NCBI RefSeq assembly: GCF_023195915.1
Contig: NZ_JALPRP010000001.1
Coordinates: 1,860,001-1,924,000 of the forward strand
Source of the DNA: Methanoculleus sp. 7T
GTDB lineage: Archaea; Halobacteriota; Methanomicrobia; Methanomicrobiales; Methanoculleaceae
Length of the DNA: 64,000 nt
Reading direction: 5' to 3'
Part shown: positions 43,585-51,828 of the stretch, piece by piece
Position numbering within the stretch: position 1 is the stretch's first letter
Layout: each line of letters starts with the position of its first letter
The notes under the pieces: generated by a model
Seen by the model: the letters and a program-made list of their open reading frames with translations, nothing else
The model's database searches: none
Told to the model about the DNA's origin: nothing
Translations under genes and position numbers: made by a program

Positions 43585-43787
43585 AACGGCTCTTCCTCGG
43601 TAGCGGGCTTGCGCACCTAGGGTGCTCAACCGCCGCCGGGCCGGCGGTCGCCTTCCCGAACATCGCTGCCGGCGAGTCGGATACGGAAGCGTGCTTGCAG
43701 AGAATAGCCCCGACTGCGGTGGATGTCGTCATGAAGCGGGGGAGACGGGGTCCGTCTCCAACCCCGCCGTCCGTCTACGCGAAAACG

Positions 43788-44081
43788 TTACTTCCGGCGT
43801 GCGGCGAGTTCGTCGAGGACGTCCGCCACATCGGTGCCCGATGCCTGCAGCGCCACCAAGAAGTGGAAGAGGAGGTCGGCCGCCTCGGAGACCGTCCGCT
43901 CCGGGACCTGATTCTTTGCGGCCAGGATGAACTCGACCGCTTCTTCGCCGACCTTCTCGAGGGACTTGTCGATCCCTTTTCGGTGGGTCAGAACCGAACT
44001 GACGTAACTCTCGGCCGACGGGTGCTCGGCGCGGTCCCGGATGACCTCCCAGACCTCGTCGAGGATGCTCCAGTCACGCAT
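43788..44081 (-). CDS. hisE: Phosphoribosyl-ATP pyrophosphohydrolase
   Basis: This enzyme performs the second step of histidine synthesis and hydrolyses phosphoribosyl-ATP to phosphoribosyl-AMP. The MazG-like helical motif is seen in K-V-G-E-E-A-V-E and E-A-A-D-L-L-F-H. At 97 residues it is the stand-alone archaeal form. The ATG at 44081 overlaps the NusA stop by 8 bases. No other his gene is in the window, so the link to nusA is a local operon arrangement. Confidence 0.9.
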   Translation of the reverse strand: MRDWSILDEVWEVIRDRAEHPSAESYVSSVLTHRKGIDKSLEKVGEEAVEFILAAKNQVPERTVSEAADLLFHFLVALQASGTDVADVLDELAARRK

Positions 44082-44514
44082 GGCCGTCTCCTCCCGCAAG
44101 AACCTCGCCGAGGTTGGTGTCGAAGTACCGGGAGAGCAGGAGGCGTGCCTTCTCGATGGTGCACCCGCCTTTCCCGATGGCGATGCCGAGATCGCCCTTA
44201 TTGATGTACACGGTAAGTCTCCCGTCGTCTTCCTTCTTCACACCGAAGACGTCGGCCGGCTTAAACACGTTTCTCGTGAATTTTTCGATATCAGGAGAAT
44301 ATTCGACCATCTCGATACGTTTCCCGAGGACCCGCTGCATCTTTCGGATATTGCTTCCCTTCCGCCCGATAGCGAGGCCCATATCTCCTTCTTTTATGAG
44401 GTATACTATACGGTCGAAGCGCTCGTCGATGATGCAGTCCAGCGCGGTCGCCCGGGTGAGAATTCTCAGCTCTTCGATATATCGCCGCTCTTTAAAACAT
44501 ATGGTTCGTATCAT
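44074..44514 (-). CDS. nusA: NusA-like RNA-binding protein
   Basis: This is archaeal NusA, made of two KH domains without the bacterial N-terminal part. The KH signatures are M-G-L-A-I-G-R-K-G-S-N-I-R and L-G-I-A-I-G-K-G-G-C-T-I-E, both with the G-x-x-G loop. It is 146 residues long. A clear TATA (GATATATATC, 44563-44572) lies about 50 bases upstream. In many archaea nusA sits in the RNA polymerase operon; here it pairs with hisE. Confidence 0.92.
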   Translation of the reverse strand: MIRTICFKERRYIEELRILTRATALDCIIDERFDRIVYLIKEGDMGLAIGRKGSNIRKMQRVLGKRIEMVEYSPDIEKFTRNVFKPADVFGVKKEDDGRLTVYINKGDLGIAIGKGGCTIEKARLLLSRYFDTNLGEVLAGGDGHA

Positions 44515-44562
44515 TGAAGAAGTCCCCGATGGGAATGATGCGGTATGATATGGTCACTCAGA

Positions 44563-44572
44563 GGATATATAT
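44563..44572 (-). promoter_or_regulatory. TATA box of nusA-hisE
   Basis: The palindromic GATATATATC lies about 50 bases upstream of the nusA ATG on the minus strand. The predicted start of transcription is near 44541, leaving a leader of about 25 bases. Confidence 0.5.
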
Positions 44573-44593
44573 CTAAGTACCGGGATCGCCGCC

Positions 44594-46090
44594 CTAGCAC
44601 TTCTGTAGGATAACCTTTATTGCGGCTCCTTCCCCCGGTTTGCCGGGAACCCGGTCCGACGCCCAGACACGTCCGCCGTACTGGTTCGTGAGGGTCTTGA
44701 CGATGTGGAGCCCTAGACCCCTGCTCCCGGATGCGGTTTTGCCTCCCCGGCTGAAGCGATCGAAGATGTTGGGCTTTAAGTGGTCGGGTATGCCGATGCC
44801 GGTGTCGGCGACGGAGAGCGTCACGATATCCCCGGTCTCCATGACCGAGATCTCGATTCGCACCTTCATTCCGCCGAACTTGATGCTGTTGCTGATCAGG
44901 TTGGATATGATGTGCTCGAGGAGAGGGTTTGCCCAGACCATGCAGGTCCCTCCCTCATACCTGATATCGATGCCCGCATAGCGCTGTATCTGGCTGCGGA
45001 TGGCGTGGTCCACGTCGATCGGCTCCAGACGGATGCGGTGTTTGTTGAGCGTGGTTAAGAGTTCGACGTTTTTGATGACGTTGATCCCCTGCTCGATCGT
45101 GGTCTTGACCCGCTGGGCGAGTTCCGCCTCCTCGCCGGAGAGCCGTTCCCGGAGCATCTCGATGATCGTCGCCGCGACCATGCTGGTGTTGTAGATGTCG
45201 GTGCCGAGCAGGTCGAGGTAGAGGCTGGAGAGTTGGCCGGTCTCTTGGAGGGTCCGCTCACAGAGGAGATCCTTGGTGATGTCGCGGCCGACCCCGGCGG
45301 CCTCCGTGATCGTTCCTGCGGGGCCGTGAAGGGGGTGGATGGTGACCTGAAACGACCGCTGCTCGCCGTGCCACATAAAGGAACGGGTCTCGGATATGAC
45401 TTCCCCCGTTGCGATAACCCGGCGTGCGGCCTCCGCCAGAAAGCCCGCCTCTTCCTCAGGGAGCAGGGCGTGGGGCGTCTTGCCCACGACTTCTTCGGGG
45501 GTTACGCCCATGTTGCGAGCGCCGGTCCAGAAGAACTGGGTGAAGATGCCGTCTCGGTTGATCGTGAAGATCATATCGGGCAGAGAACTCGCTAGGATCT
45601 GTACCTGCTCCTCCGATGCCCGGAGAGCCTCCTCCTTTGAATCACGAATGGTCTCGACCGCACCGATCAGTCTCCCGGTTGTATCGTGGAGGGGGGCGGC
45701 CATACAGACGACCTCTCTGCCGGATACTAGGGGGATGCGAGACTCGGCGAGCAACTCCTCGCCTTCATGCGCCAGCATGCGGTAGTGGCCGCTCCCGGCA
45801 TCGCTGTGCGTCAGGATGCAGTTCGCCAGTGTGGGGCGTCTCTCCCCGAAGAGCGCTTCTGCGTGAGCATACCTACCTTCCCCGACGATCTCCTCTGCCG
45901 GAATGCCGGTGTATCGCTCCATGCCGTCGTTCCAGATGACCACACGCCCTTCACCGTCGAGAACGAGTGCCGGTTGCTGAAGGCTGTTGAAGATGCTCAC
46001 GGGTATTTGGCTTCGATTCATGGATTCCCTGACTCTCTGTTGGTTCATCTTCACACGCATCACCTGGGTACGGTTCAATCGTCCCCCCAA
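44594..46090 (-). CDS. PAS-PAS sensor kinase with Thr at the expected phospho-His
   Basis: Two PAS domains (about 30-150 and 160-275) precede a dimerisation helix and a histidine-kinase ATPase. The helix reads L-Y-L-D-L-L-G-T-D-I-Y-N; methanogen kinases usually have G-H-D-I there, so Thr297 replaces the accepted histidine. The ATPase is intact: N box I-I-S-N-L-I-S-N-S-I-K, G1 D-T-G-I-G-I-P, F box F-D-R-F, G2 S-R-G-L-G-L-H-I-V. There is no membrane segment. The start is uncertain (46060, 46048 or 46021 are alternatives). No response regulator is adjacent. Confidence 0.82.
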   Translation of the reverse strand: MGGRLNRTQVMRVKMNQQRVRESMNRSQIPVSIFNSLQQPALVLDGEGRVVIWNDGMERYTGIPAEEIVGEGRYAHAEALFGERRPTLANCILTHSDAGSGHYRMLAHEGEELLAESRIPLVSGREVVCMAAPLHDTTGRLIGAVETIRDSKEEALRASEEQVQILASSLPDMIFTINRDGIFTQFFWTGARNMGVTPEEVVGKTPHALLPEEEAGFLAEAARRVIATGEVISETRSFMWHGEQRSFQVTIHPLHGPAGTITEAAGVGRDITKDLLCERTLQETGQLSSLYLDLLGTDIYNTSMVAATIIEMLRERLSGEEAELAQRVKTTIEQGINVIKNVELLTTLNKHRIRLEPIDVDHAIRSQIQRYAGIDIRYEGGTCMVWANPLLEHIISNLISNSIKFGGMKVRIEISVMETGDIVTLSVADTGIGIPDHLKPNIFDRFSRGGKTASGSRGLGLHIVKTLTNQYGGRVWASDRVPGKPGEGAAIKVILQKC

Positions 46091-46330
46091 CGTCGCCGGC
46101 CGCCTACCGGAATATCGATGAGATCGTCCGTGCCGGCGGATACAAGTACTCCTTGTCTATTACTGTTTCCGGTCCTGGCGATATGCCGCCGTGTGGGCGG
46201 GTATGGGGTGTCGGTGTGAAGGCGGTTGTATCGCCATGATCCTAGAAGAAACACGCTTGAAAAAAGTCTGAGACGGGCGCTTAAAAGGGTGTCTATTTAT
46301 TCTCTTCCAAATATACTGTTCAGAAGATTC

Positions 46331-46438
46331 ATTATTTATACCTTATCAGATTGGCCGGAGACGGAACAGCCTCGGTTCCTTCAATGCGCCATAATCCTCG
46401 GACAATCCGCGAAATATCCACTTTTGGAAGGTTTTTTT
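46331..46438 (+). ncRNA. Candidate small RNA unit (promoter to T-run)
   Basis: The TATA element ATTATTTATA (46331-46340) predicts a start near 46362. A hairpin GGAAC/GTTCC follows at once (46363-46379), then about 50 bases and a run of seven T (46432-46438) preceded by CCACTTTTGG. No start codon with a Shine-Dalgarno opens a frame in it. Promoter and terminator signals this close together fit a short non-coding RNA, but nothing else supports it. Confidence 0.3.
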
Positions 46439-46484
46439 CTGTTTGCTGCGGGGACGCAAGAGTCGGCGCCTGTGCCGTTGAAGT

Positions 46485-46496
46485 AATTTAATATTT
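46485..46496 (+). promoter_or_regulatory. TATA box of the DUF432-MscS operon
   Basis: AATTTAATATTT is centred 26 bases before the ATG at 46516, so the mRNA should be leaderless. No Shine-Dalgarno is present. Confidence 0.6.
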
Positions 46497-46515
46497 GAGC
46501 ATTTGCAGATCATAC

Positions 46516-47223
46516 ATGATGTTCGGGCATTACAACGACACTTTTCGCTACGAAAACGGCGATTTTTTCGTAGAAGCCGAACGAAGAGACGGCCTTGTGA
46601 CCTACCGGCGGAGGTGCGACGGGCAGACGTTCGAGCGGATCCTGGTCTCGGAGACGGGCGAGATCATCATCAACCCTGTGGAGCCGGTCAACCTGCCCAA
46701 AGATATCACGGATTTCCTGCAGATGGAGTTCCCCCCGATGATCATCGAGCCCGGCGCCGCCCAGACGATCTACCTGAAGTTTCCCGTCGAAGTCGGCGTC
46801 TTTCTGGAGGCTAAAAAAGACCTTGAGGTGCTGGACGTCTTCGGCGTCGGCACCCAGAAGTATACGCTCTACGGTTCGCCGACCAGCGGCGTTATCGCAC
46901 GCTGGTATCGTAGTGCGGTGTATCCGGAGATCCCGCCTGTCGAGCGTTACCGCGAGGGGGTGATGGAACTCTCTATCCTGAATGTATCTCATGAGTGGGC
47001 CGAGGTCTCGTATGCTGTCTTCGACAGTGCCGATATGAAGATCTACTACGACGATATCGTAGCGACCACCGCCACGATGAAGATTATCTCTCCGGCTATG
47101 GCGGAGACGGACTTCATCGACGCCCCGCTCCGTCCCGGCATGACACGGTCCATCGAGCTCTATACGGCGCGGAAGATTCCGGTCCTCAACCGGGGGTACC
47201 TCATGGAGTGGGGGCTGTCGTGA
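46516..47223 (+). CDS. DUF432 family protein
   Basis: The 235-residue protein is predicted soluble and beta-rich and begins M-M-F-G-H-Y-N-D-T-F-R-Y. A central segment I-N-P-V-E-P-V-N-L-P-K-D-I-T is conserved in the family as I remember it. The start at 46516 is set by the leaderless TATA; the next codon is also ATG. It overlaps the MscS-type channel gene as GTGA, and DUF432 genes tend to sit beside such channels in methanogens, so a role in osmotic response is likely. Its activity is unknown. Confidence 0.75.
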   Translation: MMFGHYNDTFRYENGDFFVEAERRDGLVTYRRRCDGQTFERILVSETGEIIINPVEPVNLPKDITDFLQMEFPPMIIEPGAAQTIYLKFPVEVGVFLEAKKDLEVLDVFGVGTQKYTLYGSPTSGVIARWYRSAVYPEIPPVERYREGVMELSILNVSHEWAEVSYAVFDSADMKIYYDDIVATTATMKIISPAMAETDFIDAPLRPGMTRSIELYTARKIPVLNRGYLMEWGLS

Positions 47224-48080
47224 CGTTCAATGTGACCGCCGTCTTGGATACGTCCATCGGCGTCGGCACGATCACCGTCAGCGACATCCTATGGTTTGTC
47301 GTCATTCTCACCGTCGGGACTACAATCGCCAAGATTGTCTCGATAAATGTCCGAAGGGCCCTCTCGGAGCGGTTGCCCAAGAGCGAGCGCGAGGTCCTCG
47401 CGAAAGTGGTCTACTATATCATCGTCATATGGGCGATCATCGTCGCTCTCCCATACCTCAATATCGAACTCTCCGGCCTCTTGGTGGCCGGGGGTATCGC
47501 CGGTCTCGTTATAGGGTTTGCCAGCCAGAGCGTCGTCTCGAACCTGGTCTCCGGACTCTTCCTTATGTTCGAGCACCCGATCAAGATCGGCGACAACATC
47601 AACGTCGCGGGCATCAGCGGCAGCGTCGAGGATATCCGTATCCTCTCGACCATCGTGAAGACCTACGACGGGATCTACACCCGGATCCCGAACGAGAAGG
47701 TCTTCACCTCGAATATCACCAACTACGTCCATAACGCCGCCCGGCGGTTCGAGTACGAACTCAGCATCCGGTACGAGGACGACGCGAACGAGGCGATCCG
47801 GATCGCGAGCGAGGTCATTGCGACTCATCCGTTTGCGTTGAAGAGCCCGGCGCCCTCGGTCTTCGTCAAGGACCTCGGCGACGACGGTGTCAACCTGACC
47901 GCCTATATCTGGGCGCCGGCCCGGAACTGGTGGGATGTCAGGACCGATCTTCTCTGGAAGATCGTGAAAGAACTCGAAGCGAACGGCATCGAGATGCCTT
48001 ACCCGCAGAGGACGGTCTGGTTTGCGGACGAACTCCGGGTAACGGCCAAAGATACCGGAGAGAAAGGAACGGAAGAGTAA
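47220..48080 (+). CDS. MscS-family mechanosensitive channel
   Basis: The 286-residue protein has three membrane helices (about 15-38, 60-80 and 85-108), with the pore helix G-I-A-G-L-V-I-G-F-A-S-Q-S-V-V-S-N-L-V. The cytoplasmic beta domain follows with H-P-I-K-I-G-D-N-I and I-R-I-L-S-T-I-V-K-T-Y-D. It should release solutes under hypo-osmotic stress. The GTG start at 47220 overlaps the DUF432 stop. A longer in-frame reading from 46995 is antisense-like noise within DUF432. Confidence 0.92.
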   Translation: MTFNVTAVLDTSIGVGTITVSDILWFVVILTVGTTIAKIVSINVRRALSERLPKSEREVLAKVVYYIIVIWAIIVALPYLNIELSGLLVAGGIAGLVIGFASQSVVSNLVSGLFLMFEHPIKIGDNINVAGISGSVEDIRILSTIVKTYDGIYTRIPNEKVFTSNITNYVHNAARRFEYELSIRYEDDANEAIRIASEVIATHPFALKSPAPSVFVKDLGDDGVNLTAYIWAPARNWWDVRTDLLWKIVKELEANGIEMPYPQRTVWFADELRVTAKDTGEKGTEE

Positions 48081-48084
48081 CCTC

Positions 48085-48090
48085 TTTTTT
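48085..48090 (+). terminator. T-run terminator after the MscS gene
   Basis: Six T residues start four bases past the MscS stop. The convergent MBL gene ends at 48089, so the two transcripts terminate face to face. Confidence 0.45.
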
Positions 48091-48751
48091 AAATTCGGTG
48101 CACCATCCCCAGACCTCCCGCCCGGAAGGTCTCCGGATACCTCTCTATGATCTCCCTGATTTTATCGGTGCAGTGCGAAGCCGAGAGGTATGCCGCCCCG
48201 GCGAGCGCATCGATGTCTTCGTCGGCGACGGTATGAAGCCCGCCGACGACCCCCCACACCGTGCCTTCCTGGGAGACCCGGTCGATGATCCGGCTGATGT
48301 GCGGGTGTGCGCACCCGGTGACGACCAGATAGCCGCCGGTCGCGGCGACTACGAGCGATTGTTCCCGGATGTCGGTCCCGAGCGGTCCGGTCACGGCGAT
48401 ACCGTCCGTGATCTCCGTCCATCCCTCGACGATCCGGGGTGCGGTATACTCCCGGATCAGTCCGAGGGTCTGTGCGGAGAAGCCGTCGTGGACGAAGACC
48501 TCCATAGATGGGTTTGCGGCGAGGACCGCTCGGAGTCCGCCGGTATGGTCCCAGTGGTCGTGGGAGAGCACGAGGTACCTGATGCCGGCAGGGTCGAGGC
48601 CGAGCGCCTGCATGTTCGATACCCACACGTCTCCTTTCGCTCCGGTGTCAAAGAGTAAACCCTCCTCTTCGATCAGGCAGGAGAACCCCCAGTCCGGGGT
48701 GAGCCCTTCCCGGCAGGGGATGTTGTTGTAGACCTCGGTGATGGTGAGCAT
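48089..48751 (-). CDS. Metallo-beta-lactamase-fold hydrolase (COG1237-like)
   Basis: The metal motif L-S-H-D-H-W-D-H-T-G-G (about 63-73) and the later V-T-G-C-A-H-P-H and G-G-L-H segments match the family that includes the ribofuranosylaminobenzene-phosphate synthase-type proteins of methanopterin research. At 220 residues it is shorter than the roughly 270 of many relatives, the reduction lying between the third and fourth motifs. The exact substrate cannot be assigned. It is monocistronic. Confidence 0.78.
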   Translation of the reverse strand: MLTITEVYNNIPCREGLTPDWGFSCLIEEEGLLFDTGAKGDVWVSNMQALGLDPAGIRYLVLSHDHWDHTGGLRAVLAANPSMEVFVHDGFSAQTLGLIREYTAPRIVEGWTEITDGIAVTGPLGTDIREQSLVVAATGGYLVVTGCAHPHISRIIDRVSQEGTVWGVVGGLHTVADEDIDALAGAAYLSASHCTDKIREIIERYPETFRAGGLGMVHRI

Positions 48752-48884
48752 CAGAACAGACTCCTGCCTTCTGGTCTCCCCTCTCGGGAGATTATGCTAC
48801 CCTATGGGGCAAGACGGCGTGAGGTATCGGTCCGGGACTTCGGAGTGTCCCGGACCTGCAGACGAAAAAATGAGGAGGCGAGGA

Positions 48885-49619
48885 TTACGCGATGACGTAG
48901 GTGACGGAGACGGTGGCGGTCACGTCGATCTCGCCGACCTCAATCGGGGTCGGGACGGCGGCCGTTGCCTTCTCCATGCCCATGTAGCGGTTGTCGTAGA
49001 GCATGGGCACGTAGTTGTTCCCGACGTTGACCTCTTTGACGTCGACGATGGTCTTGCCGAGGGCCGCAACGGTTGCATCCGCGTCGCCCCGCGCCTGCTT
49101 CACGGCGGCGGTCAGGGCCTGCGACCGGAGTTCCTGCTGCTTTGCGTCGCTCAGGGTGAACGAGAACCGGTCGACCCGGTTTGCGCCGTTCGCAACCGCG
49201 AGGTCGATGATCTCACCGGCACGGCTCACGTCGTTCAGCCGGACCTCCAGGTTGTTGACGACCCGGTAGAACTTGACTTTCGAGGCCACGAGGGACTTCT
49301 CGTTCTGCTCGGTCACCGGGATGATGTTGTAGCCGGTGGTCTTGAGATCCTTTGCCGGAATACCGGCGCCCTTCAGGGCGTTGACCACGGCGTCCATCTG
49401 CCGGGCGTTCTGCTGTTGTGCCGCCGAGACGTCGGCGTTCTCGGTCTCGACCGCGAGCACGATGACGGCCTGGTCGGGTGTGGTGGTCACTTTACCTGTG
49501 CCGGATACGTGGATCAGCTTGTCTTTGGACTCCTCCTGCGTCTGTGCGGTGACGTTCCCGATCACCGCAGCGCAGAGAACCATCAGAGCGATCCCCAGAA
49601 GTGCTGTCTTTCCCCGCAT
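48885..49619 (-). CDS. Secreted SIMPL-domain protein (DUF541)
   Basis: A signal peptide covers residues 1-25 (L-L-G-I-A-L-M-V-L-C-A-A-V-I-G-N-V-T-A-Q). The mature part is a SIMPL domain with I-H-V-S-G-T-G-K-V-T-T-T-P-D-Q-A and T-T-G-Y-N-I-I-P-V near the middle, and D-V-T-A-T-V-S-V-T-Y at the end. The length of 244 residues is usual. Bacterial relatives respond to oxidative or envelope stress; the archaeal role is not known. A TATA (49644-49657, minus) and a GTGAT Shine-Dalgarno precede it. Confidence 0.85.
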   Translation of the reverse strand: MRGKTALLGIALMVLCAAVIGNVTAQTQEESKDKLIHVSGTGKVTTTPDQAVIVLAVETENADVSAAQQQNARQMDAVVNALKGAGIPAKDLKTTGYNIIPVTEQNEKSLVASKVKFYRVVNNLEVRLNDVSRAGEIIDLAVANGANRVDRFSFTLSDAKQQELRSQALTAAVKQARGDADATVAALGKTIVDVKEVNVGNNYVPMLYDNRYMGMEKATAAVPTPIEVGEIDVTATVSVTYVIA

Positions 49620-49643
49620 TGCTATCTATCATCACTTGGTTGG

Positions 49644-49657
49644 GGAAAATAAATATC
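49644..49657 (-). promoter_or_regulatory. TATA box of the SIMPL gene
   Basis: GATATTTATTTTCC on the minus strand lies about 30 bases before the ATG at 49619 and predicts a leader of only a few bases. Confidence 0.5.
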
Positions 49658-49738
49658 TTGCTTTGACTACGAGAATTTTCGTAGTTTTAGTCGTGAGATT
49701 TGCAAAAATACCCGTTTTAATCCATTTTCAGTCCCCCG

Positions 49739-50437
49739 TCAATCCTCGTCCGTCTCCTGCGACCATTCGAGCGCCGCAACCAGGCGAGCGATCAGGACCG
49801 CGATGTAGATGGTACCGCTCACGGCTTCGAGCAGGGCAAGCGACCGGGCTTGGTTGGTGATCGGCGTGATATCGCCGTAGCCGAGCGTAGCAAGGGTGAC
49901 GAAGCTGAAGTAGATGAACTCCGGGAGCGCAAAGGTGCCGTCAGGGCTATGCCCCGGATCGGCTGTGAACGATCCCGGATGGATGGTCTCGACGAGGCTG
50001 TAGGCGGTTACCCAGGTGAGGCCCATGAGGAGGTAGACCGAGACTGCACCGTAGACGGTGTCGGTGGTGATCGCCTTGGTCGTGAGCACCCGGGAGAGGA
50101 CGATAAGCGCAGTGAAGGCGTAGAAGAGGAGCGTAAAGATGCTACCGGCGCTGTTGAGGGCAGGCGTTCCGGTGACGAGGTAGAGCCACGCGAGGAGAAA
50201 GGCGGGGACCGCGAGGAGGACGGCGATCACGACCTGCCGGCGGCGGTAACTCACCGCGTAGACTCCTGTGATCAGGATGATGGACGAGAGCACCGTCAAG
50301 GCGACCGGGCCGTTGGGCCCTGCAACCACGTAGGGGTAGACGACGAGCAGGAGGATGAGCGATGCCAGCAGGTAATGGAACTGCATCGCCCTGGCGCGGG
50401 CGAGGAGCCTGGCGAGAGGCTTCAGTCTGCGGGTCAC
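49739..50437 (-). CDS. Potassium channel-like membrane protein
   Basis: The 232-residue protein has about six hydrophobic segments. The last two frame a pore loop with the potassium selectivity filter T-L-G-Y-G-D (184-189), preceded by S-F-V-T-L-A. No cytoplasmic RCK domain follows, and the C-terminal tail is short and acidic. It is the third gene of an operon with an HTH-FHA protein and a Ser/Thr kinase, overlapping the kinase stop as GTGA. The GTG at 50437 is therefore the likely start. Gating by the kinase is an inference from that order. Confidence 0.85.
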   Translation of the reverse strand: MTRRLKPLARLLARARAMQFHYLLASLILLLVVYPYVVAGPNGPVALTVLSSIILITGVYAVSYRRRQVVIAVLLAVPAFLLAWLYLVTGTPALNSAGSIFTLLFYAFTALIVLSRVLTTKAITTDTVYGAVSVYLLMGLTWVTAYSLVETIHPGSFTADPGHSPDGTFALPEFIYFSFVTLATLGYGDITPITNQARSLALLEAVSGTIYIAVLIARLVAALEWSQETDED

Positions 50438-51828
50438 GCGAGCGTCGTGTTGCCTGCTCCCCTCATCAGGGTTTCTATTGCCGCCTGCACTTCCCGTGCC
50501 GACTGGTAGCGGTCGGCAGGGTCTTTTGCGAGGCACGCGAGGATGATCGGGTCGAGTTCTTCGAGCCCCGCCTTGATCTGCGATGGGGGTGCCGGCTGCT
50601 CGCGGAGGACCGCACCGGCAAACCCGGCAAGCCCCTCGCCGGCAAACGGTGTCCTTCCCGTCACCAGTTCGTAGAAGACGACGCCGAGCTGGTAGATATC
50701 GGTCCGTGCATCGGTCTTCCCGAACTCCTTCGGGGCGATCTGCTCCGGGGCCGCGTACGCGAGGGTGAACCCGGCGATGCTGGTATCCCGGGTCCTCTCC
50801 AGCGTCGTGCTCATGCCCCAGTCGGTGATCTTCGGGGTGAGGTCGGCCGAGAGGAGGATGTTTCTCGGCTTGATATCCCGGTGGATGACGCCCTGCTCAT
50901 GGGCGTAGGCAAGCCCTGCGGCGATGCCTGCAGCGATACGGGCGGCGGTCTCGACGGGGAGGGGTTTTTCCAGTTCTTCCAGGGTCCGGGGCAGGTACTC
51001 CATCTCGACGAAGGGGACCGGGAGGATGTTGACCGAGTAGACCTTCACGATGTTAGGGTGGGTGAGGTCTTCCCAGAACCGCATCTCTTTCATGAAGGTC
51101 TTCCCGGTGGCCTCGTCGTAGGAGACCGGGATCTTCACCGCCACCTCCTGTCCGTCGTCGCGCCTGACCGCCCGGAAGACCTGTCCGAGCCCGCCTTTCC
51201 CGACGAAGGCGACCTTGTCGTAGCGCCCGGCAAGTTCGGGCGGGAACCCGGTCGGGTGGGCGAGTACGGTCTGGTGCGCACCGGGGATGATGGTCGCGGC
51301 AGAATCTGCACCGGCCCCCGGCGGCCTCTTCAGATACCGGGCGCTGAGCACGGAGGCGCCGGCGAGCACGACGGCGGCCAGAGCAACCGCACCCCAGGGG
51401 AACCGGCTCCCTCCGCCCTGACCGGGGCTTGCCCGGGGTGTCTCTGTGGGTGTCTCTGTGGGTGTCTCTGTGGGCGTATCTGGGGGTGCATCTGTGGGTA
51501 CATCTGTGGGTGTCGCCTCCGGTGTCGGCGCCTGAGTTTGCCGATCGCTCGGAGTATCGGCAGGGGTTGCGGTCTCTTGGGGTGTTGGGGCGGGCGTTGC
51601 GCTCGGGGCAGTTTTGTCGTTATTTTTGTCGGCGCTCTTCCCGGGACCGGTGACCTTGTCTTCGTTCGGCGTCTTGCTCGCCGACTGGATGGCCTGGGGG
51701 TCGGCGTTTGAGTGCTCCGGCGGCCCCCCGGCTCCCGCGGCGGCCGGCGAGAGGGCAACGAGGAGCAGGGCGGAGAGCAGGATCAGGGTGCAGGCACGCG
51801 CCCCCCACTCCCTCCGTTCAGGCCGCAT
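50434..51828 (-). CDS. Transmembrane Ser/Thr protein kinase with Pro/Thr-rich ectodomain
   Basis: This 464-residue eukaryotic-type kinase has a signal or membrane segment (11-32), a Pro/Thr-rich spacer (about 33-143) with P-T-E-T repeats, a transmembrane helix (144-164) and a cytoplasmic kinase domain (about 203-460). Catalytic parts are G-K-G-G-L-G-Q-V, Lys232 in A-V-K-I, H-R-D-I-K-P-R-N (316-323), and D-W-G (336-338) in place of D-F-G, then A-P-E-Q. The ATG at 51828 overlaps the FHA gene end by 11 bases. It is the middle gene of a three-gene signalling operon and probably phosphorylates the FHA protein or the channel. Confidence 0.88.
   Translation of the reverse strand: MRPERREWGARACTLILLSALLLVALSPAAAGAGGPPEHSNADPQAIQSASKTPNEDKVTGPGKSADKNNDKTAPSATPAPTPQETATPADTPSDRQTQAPTPEATPTDVPTDAPPDTPTETPTETPTETPRASPGQGGGSRFPWGAVALAAVVLAGASVLSARYLKRPPGAGADSAATIIPGAHQTVLAHPTGFPPELAGRYDKVAFVGKGGLGQVFRAVRRDDGQEVAVKIPVSYDEATGKTFMKEMRFWEDLTHPNIVKVYSVNILPVPFVEMEYLPRTLEELEKPLPVETAARIAAGIAAGLAYAHEQGVIHRDIKPRNILLSADLTPKITDWGMSTTLERTRDTSIAGFTLAYAAPEQIAPKEFGKTDARTDIYQLGVVFYELVTGRTPFAGEGLAGFAGAVLREQPAPPSQIKAGLEELDPIILACLAKDPADRYQSAREVQAAIETLMRGAGNTTLA
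51437..51513. repeat. 12-base tandem repeat in the kinase gene
   Basis: About six copies of a unit close to GGGTGTCTCTGT encode the Thr-Pro-Thr-Glu/Asp repeats of the kinase ectodomain. Later copies carry substitutions such as GTATCT and GCATCT. The array keeps the frame and may vary in copy number between strains. Confidence 0.75.

Larger units (their letters stand above)
46091..46515. other. Gap between the PAS kinase and DUF432 genes
   Basis: No convincing protein gene is present. A plus frame at 46226-46486 is interrupted by A/T-rich promoter-like sequence and lacks family features. The gap holds TATA-like elements on both strands near 46290 and 46335, a candidate small RNA unit at 46331-46438, and the DUF432 promoter at 46485-46496. 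Confidence 0.5.

Noticed and set aside
46226-46486. 86-codon plus-strand protein gene
   Set aside because: The frame crosses promoter-like A/T elements and a T-run, has no Shine-Dalgarno, and its composition does not resemble its neighbours.
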